Source: Lysobacter sp. (lineage in GTDB: Bacteria; Pseudomonadota; Gammaproteobacteria; Xanthomonadales; Xanthomonadaceae). Taken from it: 64,000 bases of DNA. The notes under the pieces were generated by a model that was not told the DNA's origin, did no database searches, and saw only the letters and a list, made by a program, of their open reading frames with translations. Positions 42,619 through 51,886 of the stretch are shown here, in pieces. The stretch covers positions 416,200-480,199 of the forward strand of contig WYBC01000017.1 in the NCBI GenBank assembly GCA_011526085.1, given 5' to 3'. The translations under genes were made by a program, and so were the position numbers. Within the stretch, counting starts at the first letter, position 1; every line of letters starts with the position of its first letter.

Positions 42619-43815
42619 ATGTTCACGCAAAGCGGGTTGACATCAATGTCGTTGACACTGGGCCTGACCGGGATGGATCAACCCACCGAGCTCGCGCTGA
42701 AGGACGCCTTCAGCGACGCGAGCATCCGCGTCCGCGGCTGGTCGATGGTGGCGGAGGCCGATGCCGATTTCGTCATCGTCGACATGGACAGCATGTACGG
42801 TCCGATGAGCTGGCTGCGTCTGCACGCCGCCGGCAAACGCGTGATCGGCCTGACCTCGGCGCCGCGGACCCAGGCCGATTTCCGTCTGCCCCGACCGTTC
42901 GATGGTCATGCGCTGGCGCTGGTGCTGGGAGAAATCGGCGGCGTGCCGGCCGCGCCGGAACCGGAACCCTCACCGGCCCCCGCACCGCCCGCTCCGGTCG
43001 CCGCGGTGCCCGTACCCGCGCCCCAACCCGCACCGCCTCCCGCACCCGCACCGCCCGCGCCTCCGGCGCCTGTCGCCGCCTCTCCTGCGCCCCCGGCACC
43101 GCCCGCTCCGGCACCTGCACCGCCAGCTCCAGCTCCGGTACCTCCGCAGGTCCCTCCGGCAGCAGCGCCCGAAGCGCCCGCACCGGTCGCGGCGGCACCG
43201 GTCGCAGCCACGCAAGCCGATGCCGACATCGAGCCCCCGGTGCAAAGCGCCCGCAGCACCGCCTTCGCGCATTGGCTGCGCCCCGGCGCCTTGACCGGCC
43301 GCGCCCGCTACCAGAGCGGCAAGGCACCCGAGCTGCTCATCGATTTCTCCCAGCGCCAGTACTACGGCCCGGCCACGCTGAAGCCGCTGGCCGAGTATTT
43401 TGTCGCCACCGTCGGCCTGCGCGATTTCGAGCAGTTGGACGACCGCGCCTGGCAGAGCGCCATCGCGACGCTGGGCGCGCCGCTGCCGCTGAACCGCCTG
43501 CAGTGGTTCGGCGGTCTGCTGGCGGGCGAAGGCAAGCTGCTGCCGGGCTACAACCCCGAGGGCCGCTTCATCCTCGGCAAATGGCCTGAAACCGAGCGCG
43601 AATTCCCCCGCCACTTCCGCATCGCCACCGCGATGATGAAGGGCCCGCAGACCGTGGCCGAGATCGCCGCGGCCAGCAATGTGCCGGCGGCGGACGTGGT
43701 CGATTTCATCAACGCCAACCTCGCCACCGGCTTCGCCGAACAGCCGGGCGAAGGCGCGCCGACCGGCGGCGACACCCGGTCGGGCGGCCTCTTCGACCGC
43801 CTGCGCGGTCGCTGA
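42619..43815 (+). CDS. Unidentified protein: receiver-like N-domain, Pro/Ala linker, C-domain
   Basis: A 398-residue protein I cannot assign. Residues about 10-105 form alternating strands and helices with VIVDMDSMYGPMSWLRL and GKRVIGLTSAP, recalling a response-regulator receiver without a full phosphorylation site. Residues about 110-205 are almost only Pro, Ala and Val, a long extended linker. The C-terminal about 185 residues are globular and end in a winged-helix-like GPQTVAEIAAASNVPAADVV segment. No signal peptide. Start codon uncertain (next ATG 27 nt on). Confidence 0.7.
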   Translation: MFTQSGLTSMSLTLGLTGMDQPTELALKDAFSDASIRVRGWSMVAEADADFVIVDMDSMYGPMSWLRLHAAGKRVIGLTSAPRTQADFRLPRPFDGHALALVLGEIGGVPAAPEPEPSPAPAPPAPVAAVPVPAPQPAPPPAPAPPAPPAPVAASPAPPAPPAPAPAPPAPAPVPPQVPPAAAPEAPAPVAAAPVAATQADADIEPPVQSARSTAFAHWLRPGALTGRARYQSGKAPELLIDFSQRQYYGPATLKPLAEYFVATVGLRDFEQLDDRAWQSAIATLGAPLPLNRLQWFGGLLAGEGKLLPGYNPEGRFILGKWPETEREFPRHFRIATAMMKGPQTVAEIAAASNVPAADVVDFINANLATGFAEQPGEGAPTGGDTRSGGLFDRLRGR

Positions 43816-43895
43816 CGAGGCATCGCGCCGGGGGCTGAACGCGACCCGCACGAGGTTTGTTGCCGCTATGTGTCGCGAGGGAGGACAATAGCGCG

Positions 43896-45845
43896 TTGTC
43901 CTCCGAACCCGCCGACGCCATCGTGATCGACTCCGCGCGCTACCCGCGCCTTTCGCGCATCGCCATCCCTGCCGATCTGCGCCAGTTCCCCGAGGACGAA
44001 CTCGGGGCCGTCTGCGACGAACTTCGCGCCTATCTGATCGAATCGGTCGGCAAGAGCGGCGGCCACTTCGGCGCCGGCCTCGGCGTGATCGAGCTCACCG
44101 TGGCGCTGCACTATCTCTACGACACTCCCGACGACCGCATCGTCTGGGACGTCGGCCACCAGACCTACCCGCACAAGATCCTCACCGGCCGCCGCGACAC
44201 CATCCACACGGTGAAGCAGAAGGACGGCGTCGCGCCGTTCCCGAAGCGCGAGGAAAGCGAATACGACACCTTCGGCGTCGGCCATTCGTCCACCTCGATC
44301 TCCGCCGCGCTGGGCATGGCCATCGCCGCCGCGCGCGCGGGCAGCGACCGCCGCATGGTCGCGGTGATCGGCGACGGCGCGATGACCGCGGGCATGGCCT
44401 ACGAGGCCCTGAACCATGCCGGCGGCATGGACGAAGAACCGAATCTCCTGGTGATCCTCAACGACAACCAGATGTCGATCAGCGAGAACGTCGGCGGCCT
44501 CACCAAGATGCTCGGCCGGATGACCGGCAGCCGCACGCTCAACGCGCTGCGCGAAGGCGGCAAGAAACTGCTGGGCGACAAGCGCACCAGCAAATCGGCG
44601 CGCTTCGTGCGCCGCTGGGAAGAACACTGGAAAGGCATGTTCGTGCCCTCGACGCTGTTCGAGGAAATGGGCCTGCACTACACCGGCCCGATCGACGGCC
44701 ACGACATCAAATCGCTGATCGCGGCGCTGAAGACCCTGAAGACGATGAAGGGCCCGCAGCTGCTGCATGTGATGACCACCAAGGGCAAGGGCTACGACCT
44801 CGCCGAGGGCGACCAGATCGGCTATCACGCGGTCTCGCCGTTCGACCCCGAGAAGGGGCTCGTCGCGAAACCCGGCGCGAAGAAACCGACCTACACCGAT
44901 GTCTTCAGCGACTGGCTGTGCGATATGGCCGCCGCGGACGAGAAACTGCTCGGCATCACCCCCGCGATGCGCGAAGGCTCCGGCCTCGTGCGCTTCAGCA
45001 GGGAATATCCGGATCGCTATTTCGACGTGGCCATCGCCGAGCAGCACGCGGTGACGCTGGCCGCGGGCATGGCCTGCGAAGGCGCCAAGCCCGTGGTCGC
45101 GATCTACTCGACCTTCCTGCAGCGCGGCTACGATCAACTGGTCCACGACGTCGCGATCCAGAACCTCGACGTGCTGTTCGCCATCGACCGCGGCGGCGTG
45201 GTCGGGCCGGACGGCGCCACCCATGCCGGCAACCTCGACCTGAGCTATCTGCGCTGCGTCCCGAACATGGTGGTGATGGCGCCCGCCGACGAGAACGAAT
45301 GCCGGCAGATGCTCACCACCGGCCATCGCCATGAAGGCCCGGCGGCGGTGCGTTATCCGCGCGGCACCGGCCCGGGAACGGCGCTGCAGCCCACGCTCGA
45401 CACGCTGCCCATCGGCAAGGCCGAGGTGCGTCGCCGCGGCGCGCGCGTCGCGCTGCTGGCGTTCGGCGCGATCGTGCCGGCGGCGGAGAAGGTCGGCGAC
45501 GCGCTCGATCTCACCGTGGTCAACATGCGCTTCGTGAAACCGCTGGACCGCGCGCTGATCCTCGAACTGGCGAAGAGCCACGACGGCTTCGTCACCCTGG
45601 AGGACAACGTCGTCGCCGGCGGCGCCGGTTCCGGCGTAGCCGAACTGCTCGCGGAAGCCGACGTGCGGTTGTCGATCCTGCATCTCGGCCTGCCGGACGC
45701 CTTCCAGCACCATGCCAGCCGCGAGGATCTGCTCGCCGAAGCGGGGCTCGACGCGGACGGCATCCGCGCCGCGGTGCTCGCGCGCTGGCCGGAGCTGATG
45801 CCGCGATCGCAGGCCGACGCGCCGGCCGCGCGCGCCACGGGTTGA
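43896..45845 (+). CDS. dxs: 1-deoxy-D-xylulose-5-phosphate synthase
   Basis: A thiamine-diphosphate enzyme that makes DXP, first step of the MEP isoprenoid pathway. It has [37 protein letters not shown], the ThDP motif [18 protein letters not shown] ending in NDN, and [22 protein letters not shown] start is proposed 10 residues ahead of the conserved N-terminus, with GGGAGG upstream; GTG at 43,923 or TTG at 43,857 are alternatives. The stop overlaps the esterase start. Confidence 0.95.
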   Translation: MSSEPADAIVIDSARYPRLSRIAIPADLRQFPEDELGAVCDELRAYLIESVGKSGGHFGAGLGVIELTVALHYLYDTPDDRIVWDVGHQTYPHKILTGRRDTIHTVKQKDGVAPFPKREESEYDTFGVGHSSTSISAALGMAIAAARAGSDRRMVAVIGDGAMTAGMAYEALNHAGGMDEEPNLLVILNDNQMSISENVGGLTKMLGRMTGSRTLNALREGGKKLLGDKRTSKSARFVRRWEEHWKGMFVPSTLFEEMGLHYTGPIDGHDIKSLIAALKTLKTMKGPQLLHVMTTKGKGYDLAEGDQIGYHAVSPFDPEKGLVAKPGAKKPTYTDVFSDWLCDMAAADEKLLGITPAMREGSGLVRFSREYPDRYFDVAIAEQHAVTLAAGMACEGAKPVVAIYSTFLQRGYDQLVHDVAIQNLDVLFAIDRGGVVGPDGATHAGNLDLSYLRCVPNMVVMAPADENECRQMLTTGHRHEGPAAVRYPRGTGPGTALQPTLDTLPIGKAEVRRRGARVALLAFGAIVPAAEKVGDALDLTVVNMRFVKPLDRALILELAKSHDGFVTLEDNVVAGGAGSGVAELLAEADVRLSILHLGLPDAFQHHASREDLLAEAGLDADGIRAAVLARWPELMPRSQADAPAARATG

Positions 45846-46849
45846 TCACGAAAGCGCGCATCGGCCCGGGCGCGGCCGCCCTGATCGGGCTCGCGCTCTG
45901 CGGCGCCGGTTTCGTCGCCGGGCGATATGCGGAGCCATCCGCCCGGATCGTCGCCACGCATGTGACGACGGTTTCCCCGCAGGCACCGCCTCCGGCAGCG
46001 AACGACGTCGCGATCGGCTACACGCTGCCCAATACCCGCGTGCATCCGCTGCCCAACGCCGCGACCGGGCGCAAATACGAAGTCTGGGTCGATCTGCCGC
46101 CCTCGTATTTCGAGAACGACAAACCCTATCCCGTCGTCTTCACCACCGACGCCGACTATGGCTTTCCGCTGATCCGCAGCCTCCGCCGACGCATCGGCGC
46201 CAAGGGGCGCAACGTCGAGGACTTCGTGCTCGTCGGGCTGTCGTACGGCATCGGCGAACAGTCGATGCCGAGCAAGCGCCGCGACTACACGCCGACCGAT
46301 CCGTTCGCCGGCGGCGATATCGCTGCCGGCGACTACGACCGCGCCAGCACGTATGGCCAGGCCGCGGCGTACCGCGACTACATCGAACGCGACGTGTTTC
46401 CGCTGATCGCCCGCGAATATCGCGTCGACATGCAGCGCAAGGTCTACATCGGCCACTCGCTCGGCGGCCTGTTCGGCTCGTACGTGCTGCTGACGAAACC
46501 CGCGATGTTCCGCCATTACGTCCTCGGCAGTCCGTCGCTGTGGTTCGACCGGCGCACGATCTTCGATCTGGAAGCGGAGTACGCCGCAGGGCATCGCGAC
46601 CTGCCCGCAAACGTGCTGCTTTCGATCGGCGCCTACGAAACCACGGGCAGCGGTCCGCGTTACCTCCGGACCGACATGGTGGGCGACATGCATCGCTTCG
46701 AACGCGTGCTCGAAAGCCGCGGCTACCCGGCACTGCGCGTCGACAGCGAGGTGCTTCCCGACGAGGATCACCTCACCGTCCTGCCGCGCACGATCACCCA
46801 CGGATTGCGCTGGGCGTTGCCGGGCACCGGACCGTATCAGGGCGGCTGA
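45842..46849 (+). CDS. Esterase D/Fes-like alpha/beta hydrolase, membrane-anchored
   Basis: A 335-residue protein with an uncleaved N-terminal helix (about 8-27) and a putative esterase domain: [22 protein letters not shown], the nucleophile elbow [11 protein letters not shown] (Ser near 199), [11 protein letters not shown] and a late histidine in DEDHLTVLP. Enzymes of this family hydrolyse S-formylglutathione, siderophores or acyl esters. TTG start overlapping the dxs stop by 4 nt. Confidence 0.85.
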   Translation: MITKARIGPGAAALIGLALCGAGFVAGRYAEPSARIVATHVTTVSPQAPPPAANDVAIGYTLPNTRVHPLPNAATGRKYEVWVDLPPSYFENDKPYPVVFTTDADYGFPLIRSLRRRIGAKGRNVEDFVLVGLSYGIGEQSMPSKRRDYTPTDPFAGGDIAAGDYDRASTYGQAAAYRDYIERDVFPLIAREYRVDMQRKVYIGHSLGGLFGSYVLLTKPAMFRHYVLGSPSLWFDRRTIFDLEAEYAAGHRDLPANVLLSIGAYETTGSGPRYLRTDMVGDMHRFERVLESRGYPALRVDSEVLPDEDHLTVLPRTITHGLRWALPGTGPYQGG

Positions 46850-46859
46850 AGGATTTCGT

Positions 46860-46937
46860 CAGCCTGTCGAAAAACAGGCTGCAGGCGCCGTCATGGATCA
46901 CTGCGACTCGAAAACCGCGCGCGGTGCGCGATTTTCG
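46860..46937. terminator. Two hairpins between convergent esterase and GumN-like genes
   Basis: First hairpin CAGCCTGT / ACAGGCTG with a 6-nt A-rich loop, then CGAAAACCGCGC / GCGCGATTTTCG with one mismatch. The second is flanked by A and T runs and could stop transcripts from either side. Confidence 0.6.
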
Positions 46938-46945
46938 ACGACCGC

Positions 46946-47992
46946 TTACGGCTCCTCGACCATGTAACCCTTCGCCACCAGCCGCTGCAGCAGGCCATTG
47001 GGTTGCAGCAGCTGGCTCATCGGCAGCACCGCGAAGGTCGTGTCGTTCTCGCGCAGCGCACGCTCCGCGACCGCCATCCATTCGTTCTCGATCCGCGCCT
47101 GCAGATCCTGCATGCCCTGCTTGCGCGCGATGGCGGTGTCGGTGAACGCCTCGGTGCAGGCGATGAACTGGTTCCGGTACGGCAGATTGCGCAGGGCTTC
47201 GATATCGCCTTCGGCCCAGGCATTGGCGCGCAGGACCATGGTGTCGAGATCGGTCTCGATGCGGTCCAGCGTGCCGCGGAAGCACTCCTGGTCGTTCAGC
47301 GTTTCATGCGAGAAATCGCGCAGGGTCGCCTTCACGTCGGTGATCTTGATCTTCAGCGACGGCACGGTGATCTTCACCTTGCTGCGCTTCGCCGCCTTGC
47401 GCACGGTGTCGGGCACCGGCGTTTCCTCGACCATGCCCCGCCGGGTGATCGCCTTCTGGTAGAGCACGACCGCGGCGAACAGCGGCCGCCATTCCTCGAT
47501 ATCGCGATCGCTGCCGATGTAACGCTGCTTGAGGACCGTCCAGCGCGCGTACTGATCGGCCGGCACCAGCTCGCGGAGGGTCTTGCCGTCCGGATTCTTG
47601 CGCGCCCGCAGCACCGACGGCAGCAAGGTGAGGCCGCGGAAAAAACCCACGTCGGCGTCGAGCTCCACCGTCGGCGGCATCAGCAGCTCCTGCGATTCGC
47701 CGACCCGGCGCTGCACGTTCGCCGAATCCCACTCCATCCGCTTCGGCAGCGGAGTCTGGGTGCCGAGAATCCACATCGTGCGTTCGCCGCTGCGCACCTT
47801 CCACAGCCCCGGTCCGGGCTGACGACCGGCCACCAGGATGGCGTCGATGTCCCGCAGCCCTTCCGGCTGCGCGACTTCGCCGAGGTCTTCGGCAGGCGGG
47901 GCGCCGGCGGGCGGAGCGCTCTGGGCGAACGCGGCGGCGGACAGGCAACATCCGATGGTCAGCAATGCGGTCAACAAGACGCGGCGCGACAT
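46946..47992 (-). CDS. TraB/GumN-family protein
   Basis: A 348-residue secreted protein: signal peptide to A-F-A-Q near residue 24, then GLWKVRSGERTMWILGTQTPLPKRMEWDSA, the start typical of the TraB/PrgY/GumN fold (a Tiki-like protease or hydrolase superfamily with a GxxH-like site). Here the usual His of that motif is replaced by GTQTP, so enzymatic activity is doubtful. GumN is named from the Xanthomonas gum cluster; no gum genes are nearby. Confidence 0.85.
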   Translation of the reverse strand: MSRRVLLTALLTIGCCLSAAAFAQSAPPAGAPPAEDLGEVAQPEGLRDIDAILVAGRQPGPGLWKVRSGERTMWILGTQTPLPKRMEWDSANVQRRVGESQELLMPPTVELDADVGFFRGLTLLPSVLRARKNPDGKTLRELVPADQYARWTVLKQRYIGSDRDIEEWRPLFAAVVLYQKAITRRGMVEETPVPDTVRKAAKRSKVKITVPSLKIKITDVKATLRDFSHETLNDQECFRGTLDRIETDLDTMVLRANAWAEGDIEALRNLPYRNQFIACTEAFTDTAIARKQGMQDLQARIENEWMAVAERALRENDTTFAVLPMSQLLQPNGLLQRLVAKGYMVEEP

Positions 47993-48031
47993 GCGGTCAT
48001 CCGTGCGTGAGGGGGCGGCGCAGTGTCCAAC

Positions 48032-48058
48032 AAAAAATGCCCGGCGTGGCCGGGCATT
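48032..48058 (-). terminator. Minus-strand terminator or attenuator ahead of the GumN-like gene
   Basis: A perfect 9-bp stem ATGCCCGGC / GCCGGGCAT with a 3-nt loop; read on the minus strand it is followed by six T. It lies about 40 nt upstream of the GumN-like start on that gene's own strand. Confidence 0.65.
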
Positions 48059-48268
48059 CTGCATGGCGTTCAGCCGGGCGAGAGCTAACGTGGGGTCGTC
48101 GATGGCGACGCGCGATCCGGCCACGCCGCCTCCGCTCCGATCGGCAGCGCATCGCGGACGCGCATGCGCACGAGAGCCTTTCCCGCCCCTGAATCCGGGC
48201 GCGCGGCGACGAAGACTGCGTGCGCATCCGGATTACCGTGGTCAGCGATCCGGATCGGAGACCGCCCC

Positions 48269-49240
48269 ATGTACCCGACGCCCCGTGTGCGCGCGATGCT
48301 GTTCGACATGTCCGACCGCGATGCAAGACAGGTCGACCCGCTGTCGGTCGACGTCGATGCGCTCGCCGACAGCCAACTGCTGTGGCTGGACATCGTCGAA
48401 CCGCACGGCCTCCGCGAGATCGCCGGGCGGCTGCGGATGCCGGCGCGCATTCTCGCCGCCGTGGAGACGCGGGATGCGACGCCCGCGCTGCTCGACGAAG
48501 GATCCTGCTTCTGGCTGCGGGCGAACCACGTCGCCTACGAGGACCACGACGATCGGCTGGATGTCCATCCGATCGATCTGATCGCCGGCCGCAATTTCGT
48601 GGTGACCTTCCGCACCTCCCACCCGGCCGGCACGAATGCCGGATCGAACCCGCCCGGGCACGATCTGGGGCGATTGAGCGCCGCCAGCGTCGTCGCCGCG
48701 CAGTTGCACGCGCTGCTGTCGACCTATTTCGAAGCGGTGTCGCGGATCGAAATCGCGGTCGAACGCATCGATCAGGAAATCCTCGAGCCCGGTCGTACCC
48801 ACTGCATGCATGAACTGCGCAGGCTGTTGCGATCGACCTCGCAGCTGCGGCGCGCGCTGGCCGCGCATCGCACCCTGTTCACCGCGCTGTCGAGGCCGGA
48901 TTTCCGGCCCGCCGACGGCGACGAACCGCGGCGGCACTTCGCCGCGCTCGACGACAAGTACGAACGCGCCATGGACGTCGTCGAGAACAGCCGCGATCTG
49001 GTCATCGGCTGCTTCGAGTTGTTCAGCAGCCGGACCGCGCTCGACACCAACGAGACCATGCGCACCCTCACCTTCCTGACCGTCCTCATCGGCGTGATGG
49101 CGGTCGCGGCCGGCGTGCTGGGCATGAATTTCGAAACGGCGTTCTTCGCATCGGAAGCGGGCTTCTGGATCACCATCGCGCTGATGATCGGCTCGACGCT
49201 GGTCGCGTTGTTCGTGGCCAGACGCCTGCGCTGGATGTGA
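48269..49240 (+). CDS. CorA-family divalent cation transporter
   Basis: A 323-residue CorA/ZntB-type channel: N-terminal cytoplasmic alpha/beta domain, long stalk helices (about 150-260) and two C-terminal TM helices with the selectivity signature GMNFE at the end of TM1. A canonical MPEL-like loop is replaced by FFASEAGFW, closer to ZntB/CorA-II members. Whether it carries Mg2+ or Zn2+ is open. Confidence 0.9.
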   Translation: MYPTPRVRAMLFDMSDRDARQVDPLSVDVDALADSQLLWLDIVEPHGLREIAGRLRMPARILAAVETRDATPALLDEGSCFWLRANHVAYEDHDDRLDVHPIDLIAGRNFVVTFRTSHPAGTNAGSNPPGHDLGRLSAASVVAAQLHALLSTYFEAVSRIEIAVERIDQEILEPGRTHCMHELRRLLRSTSQLRRALAAHRTLFTALSRPDFRPADGDEPRRHFAALDDKYERAMDVVENSRDLVIGCFELFSSRTALDTNETMRTLTFLTVLIGVMAVAAGVLGMNFETAFFASEAGFWITIALMIGSTLVALFVARRLRWM

Positions 49241-49730
49241 CCCCGACCATCAGGACCGGGCGCGTCGCGATCCGCGCGCGGCCTCCAAGCCTTTTCCGCC
49301 CAAGGTCCTCCGTTTCAGGCTGACGCCTTTCCGGTCCGTCGACGATGGCCCAGCGGATGCGCGGGCGTCTTTCACGCTGCGGCCCGCCCCGCGTCCGCCC
49401 TGTTCGACATGCGCCGATTGGGGCTCGTGGTCGTCGTTGTCGCAGGTGTCGTTGTCGCTCGCCTCGGCTTTCTGCGGCATGCAGGTCGCGTGACGATGCA
49501 TGCAAAGCGCATGCCGACAGACGGCGATGTCACGCGGAACACCACGTTTTGCAGCGTTTCCTGACGGGCACGCATCTTGCGTGACGTATCGCGGGCCACG
49601 CGCTCTTCATCCACGAGGAACGATTCATGCATCGCGCGCAGCGGCAACGGACGCTACACCGGCGCCCGATGTCCGACCGCGACTCACGTGGCGATGCCAT
49701 ACCGACAACGACAACGACCGGAGACGAAAC
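49241..49730. other. Long intergenic region ahead of the hemerythrin gene
   Basis: 490 nt without a convincing gene. It holds an 8-bp inverted repeat CGCGTGAC (49,487) / GTCACGCG (49,529), centres 42 nt apart, and a sigma-54-like element at 49,566; GCGTGAC recurs at 49,580. The left half (49,241-49,480) shows nothing recognisable. Confidence 0.6.
49566..49581 (+). promoter_or_regulatory. Sigma-54-like promoter, hemerythrin gene
   Basis: GGGCACGCATCTTGCG matches the -24/-12 consensus TGGCACG-N4-TTGCA/T at all key bases except the first and last, with exact GG-N10-GC spacing. A start near 49,592 would give a leader of about 140 nt. Confidence 0.6.
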
Positions 49731-50252
49731 ATGCAAAGAGACATCCTGAAGACCCTGAAGAAAGAACACGATGCGCTGCGCGGCCTGTTCGCGGAGATCA
49801 ACGACACCACCGACCGCGCCGAAAAGGGACGCGCGAAGCTGCTCGAAGCGATCGAGAGCAACCTCATGCCGCATGCGAAGTGGGAGGAGATCGTGTTCTA
49901 TCCCGCATTCGCGGAACGCGCCGACCGCGAGGGCCTGAAGACGCATGCCGAAGCCGTGCTCGAGCACCATGCGGTCGAACAGGTCGTGATCCCCGAAGTG
50001 CACGCCGCCGACGTCCAGACCCCCGAGTTTGCGGGACGCGTCAAGGTGTTCGGCGAATTGATCGACCATCACGCGCGCGAAGAGGAAACCACCCTCTTCA
50101 AGATGGCGCGCAAGTTGTTCAGCGCCGAGGAACTGTCGTCGTTCGACGAACAGTACGAGGAATGGAAGCGGTCGAACACGGCAGCGATGGTCGTCGCCGG
50201 CGAGAAGGGAAAGATCGGGGTCAAGGCCGCGATCAAATCCATCGTCGGTTGA
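49731..50252 (+). CDS. Hemerythrin-domain protein
   Basis: A 173-residue helical protein. Metal-site histidines and acids are visible in KKEHDALRGLF, HAKWEEIVFYPAF, LEHHAVEQVV and LIDHHAREEETTLF, the HHE/hemerythrin pattern that binds a di-iron centre for O2, NO or iron handling. The C-terminal 40 residues are a basic tail. It begins the stress-type gene cluster and has a sigma-54-like element upstream. Confidence 0.92.
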   Translation: MQRDILKTLKKEHDALRGLFAEINDTTDRAEKGRAKLLEAIESNLMPHAKWEEIVFYPAFAERADREGLKTHAEAVLEHHAVEQVVIPEVHAADVQTPEFAGRVKVFGELIDHHAREEETTLFKMARKLFSAEELSSFDEQYEEWKRSNTAAMVVAGEKGKIGVKAAIKSIVG

Positions 50253-50297
50253 TGCCTGACAGACGACGCCGCGGCGCATGACCGGGCGGACTGGACG

Positions 50298-51101
50298 ATG
50301 CCGGAAGGACCCTCGATCCTGATTCTCCGGGAGATGCTGGCCCGCTTCACCGGCGCGGTCGTGCGCGAGGCCGATGGGCGCGTCGCGCTGGATCTGACGC
50401 GCCTGCGCCATCGGCGCCTCCTGGCGGTGCGCAGTTGGGGCAAGCATCTGCTGCTCGAATTCGACGGCTTCAGCCTGCGCGTGCATCTGCTGCTGTTCGG
50501 ATCCTGCCGCATCGGCGATGCGACGACGCCATCGACAGGGTCGCCTGCAGTGTCGCTGCGATTCGATGACGGTACGCGACTCGATTTTCACGCGGTGTCC
50601 GCGAAATGGGTCGAAGGCGACCTCGATGCGCATTACGACGGATCCGCGGACATCCTGTCGCCCGCATGGGATGCGAAGGCCGCGCGCGGCAAGCTGCGGA
50701 TCGCACCTCACACCCTGGTCTGCGACGTGCTGCTCGATCAGGCGATCTTCGCCGGTGTGGGCAACATCATCAAGAACGAAGTGCTCTTCCGCGTGCGGAT
50801 CCATCCGCTCAGCCGCATCGGCGCCCTGCCAGATCCGCTGCTCGCGCGGATGATCGACGAGACCCGTATCTACAGCTTCGATTTCCTCGCATGGAAACGA
50901 CAGAACGTGCTGAAACGGCACTGGCAGGTGCATGAACAGCGGACTTGTCCGCTCTGCCATCGGACGCTCGCGCGCATCGCGCAACTCGGAAAGCGCAGGC
51001 GACACAGCTTCCACTGCGATCACTGCCAGGCGCTTCATGTCCTGCCCACCCTGTTCGATGGCTCTGGACTGATGTATGCGAGCGGCGATGCACCGGCTTG
51101 A
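50298..51101 (+). CDS. Fpg/Nei-family DNA glycosylase (Nei-like)
   Basis: A 267-residue base-excision enzyme. MPEGPSI supplies the catalytic Pro2/Glu3; LLEFDGFSLRVHLLLFG and DQAIFAGVGNIIKNEVLF are family segments; the C-terminal zinc finger is C-x2-C...C-x2-C (CPLC, CDHC). PEGP plus VHLLL fits Nei (oxidised pyrimidines) rather than Fpg. It lies 45 nt after the hemerythrin gene, so both may share its promoter. Confidence 0.92.
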   Translation: MPEGPSILILREMLARFTGAVVREADGRVALDLTRLRHRRLLAVRSWGKHLLLEFDGFSLRVHLLLFGSCRIGDATTPSTGSPAVSLRFDDGTRLDFHAVSAKWVEGDLDAHYDGSADILSPAWDAKAARGKLRIAPHTLVCDVLLDQAIFAGVGNIIKNEVLFRVRIHPLSRIGALPDPLLARMIDETRIYSFDFLAWKRQNVLKRHWQVHEQRTCPLCHRTLARIAQLGKRRRHSFHCDHCQALHVLPTLFDGSGLMYASGDAPA

Positions 51102-51157
51102 TGCTGCGGCGATGGGAGCGATCCTCGCGAAGCCCGCGCACGCAGTCCTGCCTGGGC

Positions 51158-51173
51158 AGGCATGCATGTTGCT
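51158..51173 (+). promoter_or_regulatory. Sigma-54-like promoter, SemiSWEET-like gene
   Basis: AGGCATGCATGTTGCT has GG-N10-GC spacing and TTGCT at -12; the -24 half has two changes (A for T, T for C). A CCTGCC/GGCAGG palindrome ends inside it. The predicted start is about 23 nt before the ATG. Confidence 0.5.
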
Positions 51174-51206
51174 GCATATTTTCAGATCGACACTGGAATC
51201 GCAGAC

Positions 51207-51497
51207 ATGACGGACATCCTGAAACTAACACTCGGCTGGACGGCATCGGCCATCCTGTTGCTCACGCTGATCGCGCAGGTGCGATCGCAGTATCGCTCAG
51301 GCGCCACGCAGGGCGTCTCGCGGCGGCTGTTCGTCGGACAGATCGCATCGAGCGTCGGCTTTCTGTCATACAGCCTGCTCGTCGGCGATCGGGTGTTCGT
51401 CTTCACCAACGCCTGCATTCTCGCAACCGCCATCGCCGGCGAAATCGTGTATCTGCGCAACCGTCGCGCCGGCGCGAAGCACGGCGACACGGGTTGA
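51207..51497 (+). CDS. SemiSWEET/PQ-loop-like membrane protein
   Basis: A 96-residue protein with three TM helices and the MtN3-type pattern: GWTASAILLLTLIAQVRSQYRSGATQGVS near the N-terminus (PQ replaced by AQ) then VGFLSYSLLVGD and FTNACILATAIAGEIVYL. SemiSWEETs dimerise to move sugars. The start ATG was chosen by alignment to the first helix. Moderately sure of the family. Confidence 0.7.
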   Translation: MTDILKLTLGWTASAILLLTLIAQVRSQYRSGATQGVSRRLFVGQIASSVGFLSYSLLVGDRVFVFTNACILATAIAGEIVYLRNRRAGAKHGDTG

Positions 51498-51886
51498 ACC
51501 GCCGTCTCCCCACACGCATGAACGATCGGTCCCGCGCTCGAACTGGCGTTGCTCGGCGATGAACGGGAACCGGATTATTGAGTCGCGATGTCCGGCGTCG
51601 ACGCTTCGCGATCGCCGGAACCCGCTTCAAATCATGCGTTTTCCATTTCGACTTGCACGAGTTCGTGCGCGGCGCGGATTCGATTTTTCCGCTTCCGCGA
51701 AAATCTCGTCGCGAGCGATGAGAATCAAGGGGCATGCATCGTGCAGGTTGCACGCGGCGGTAGTGCATGCGATGCAAATCCCACGATCCACGGCCGTCGC
51801 GCCGAAAGCTGGCCTCGTTTCTCGGCATGGCACGATTCTTGGATGTCTTCGGTTGAGCGATATTGCTCGACTTCATCGGAAACGAC
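51498..51886. other. Intergenic region with a sigma-54-like element
   Basis: 389 nt without a convincing gene; the only distinct feature is the element at 51,828. An A/T-rich mirror ATTTTTCCGC...GCGAAAAT lies near 51,684-51,708. Confidence 0.5.
51828..51843 (+). promoter_or_regulatory. Sigma-54-like promoter, lipoprotein gene
   Basis: TGGCACGATTCTTGGA has a perfect -24 half; the -12 half reads TTGG instead of TTGC. The identical 15-base core recurs at 54,225. Predicted start about 33 nt before the ATG. Confidence 0.55.

Noticed and set aside
42906..43259. Gly/Ala-rich minus-strand frame opposite the Pro/Ala linker
   Set aside because: It is the mirror of the proline codons (CCG/CGG) on the other strand; the plus-strand protein is continuous and has globular ends.
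48085..48450. 121-codon minus-strand frame as the gene ended by the 48,032 hairpin
   Set aside because: Mostly antisense to the CorA gene, Ser/Arg-rich and without a ribosome-binding site; the hairpin is reported without assigning a gene to it.
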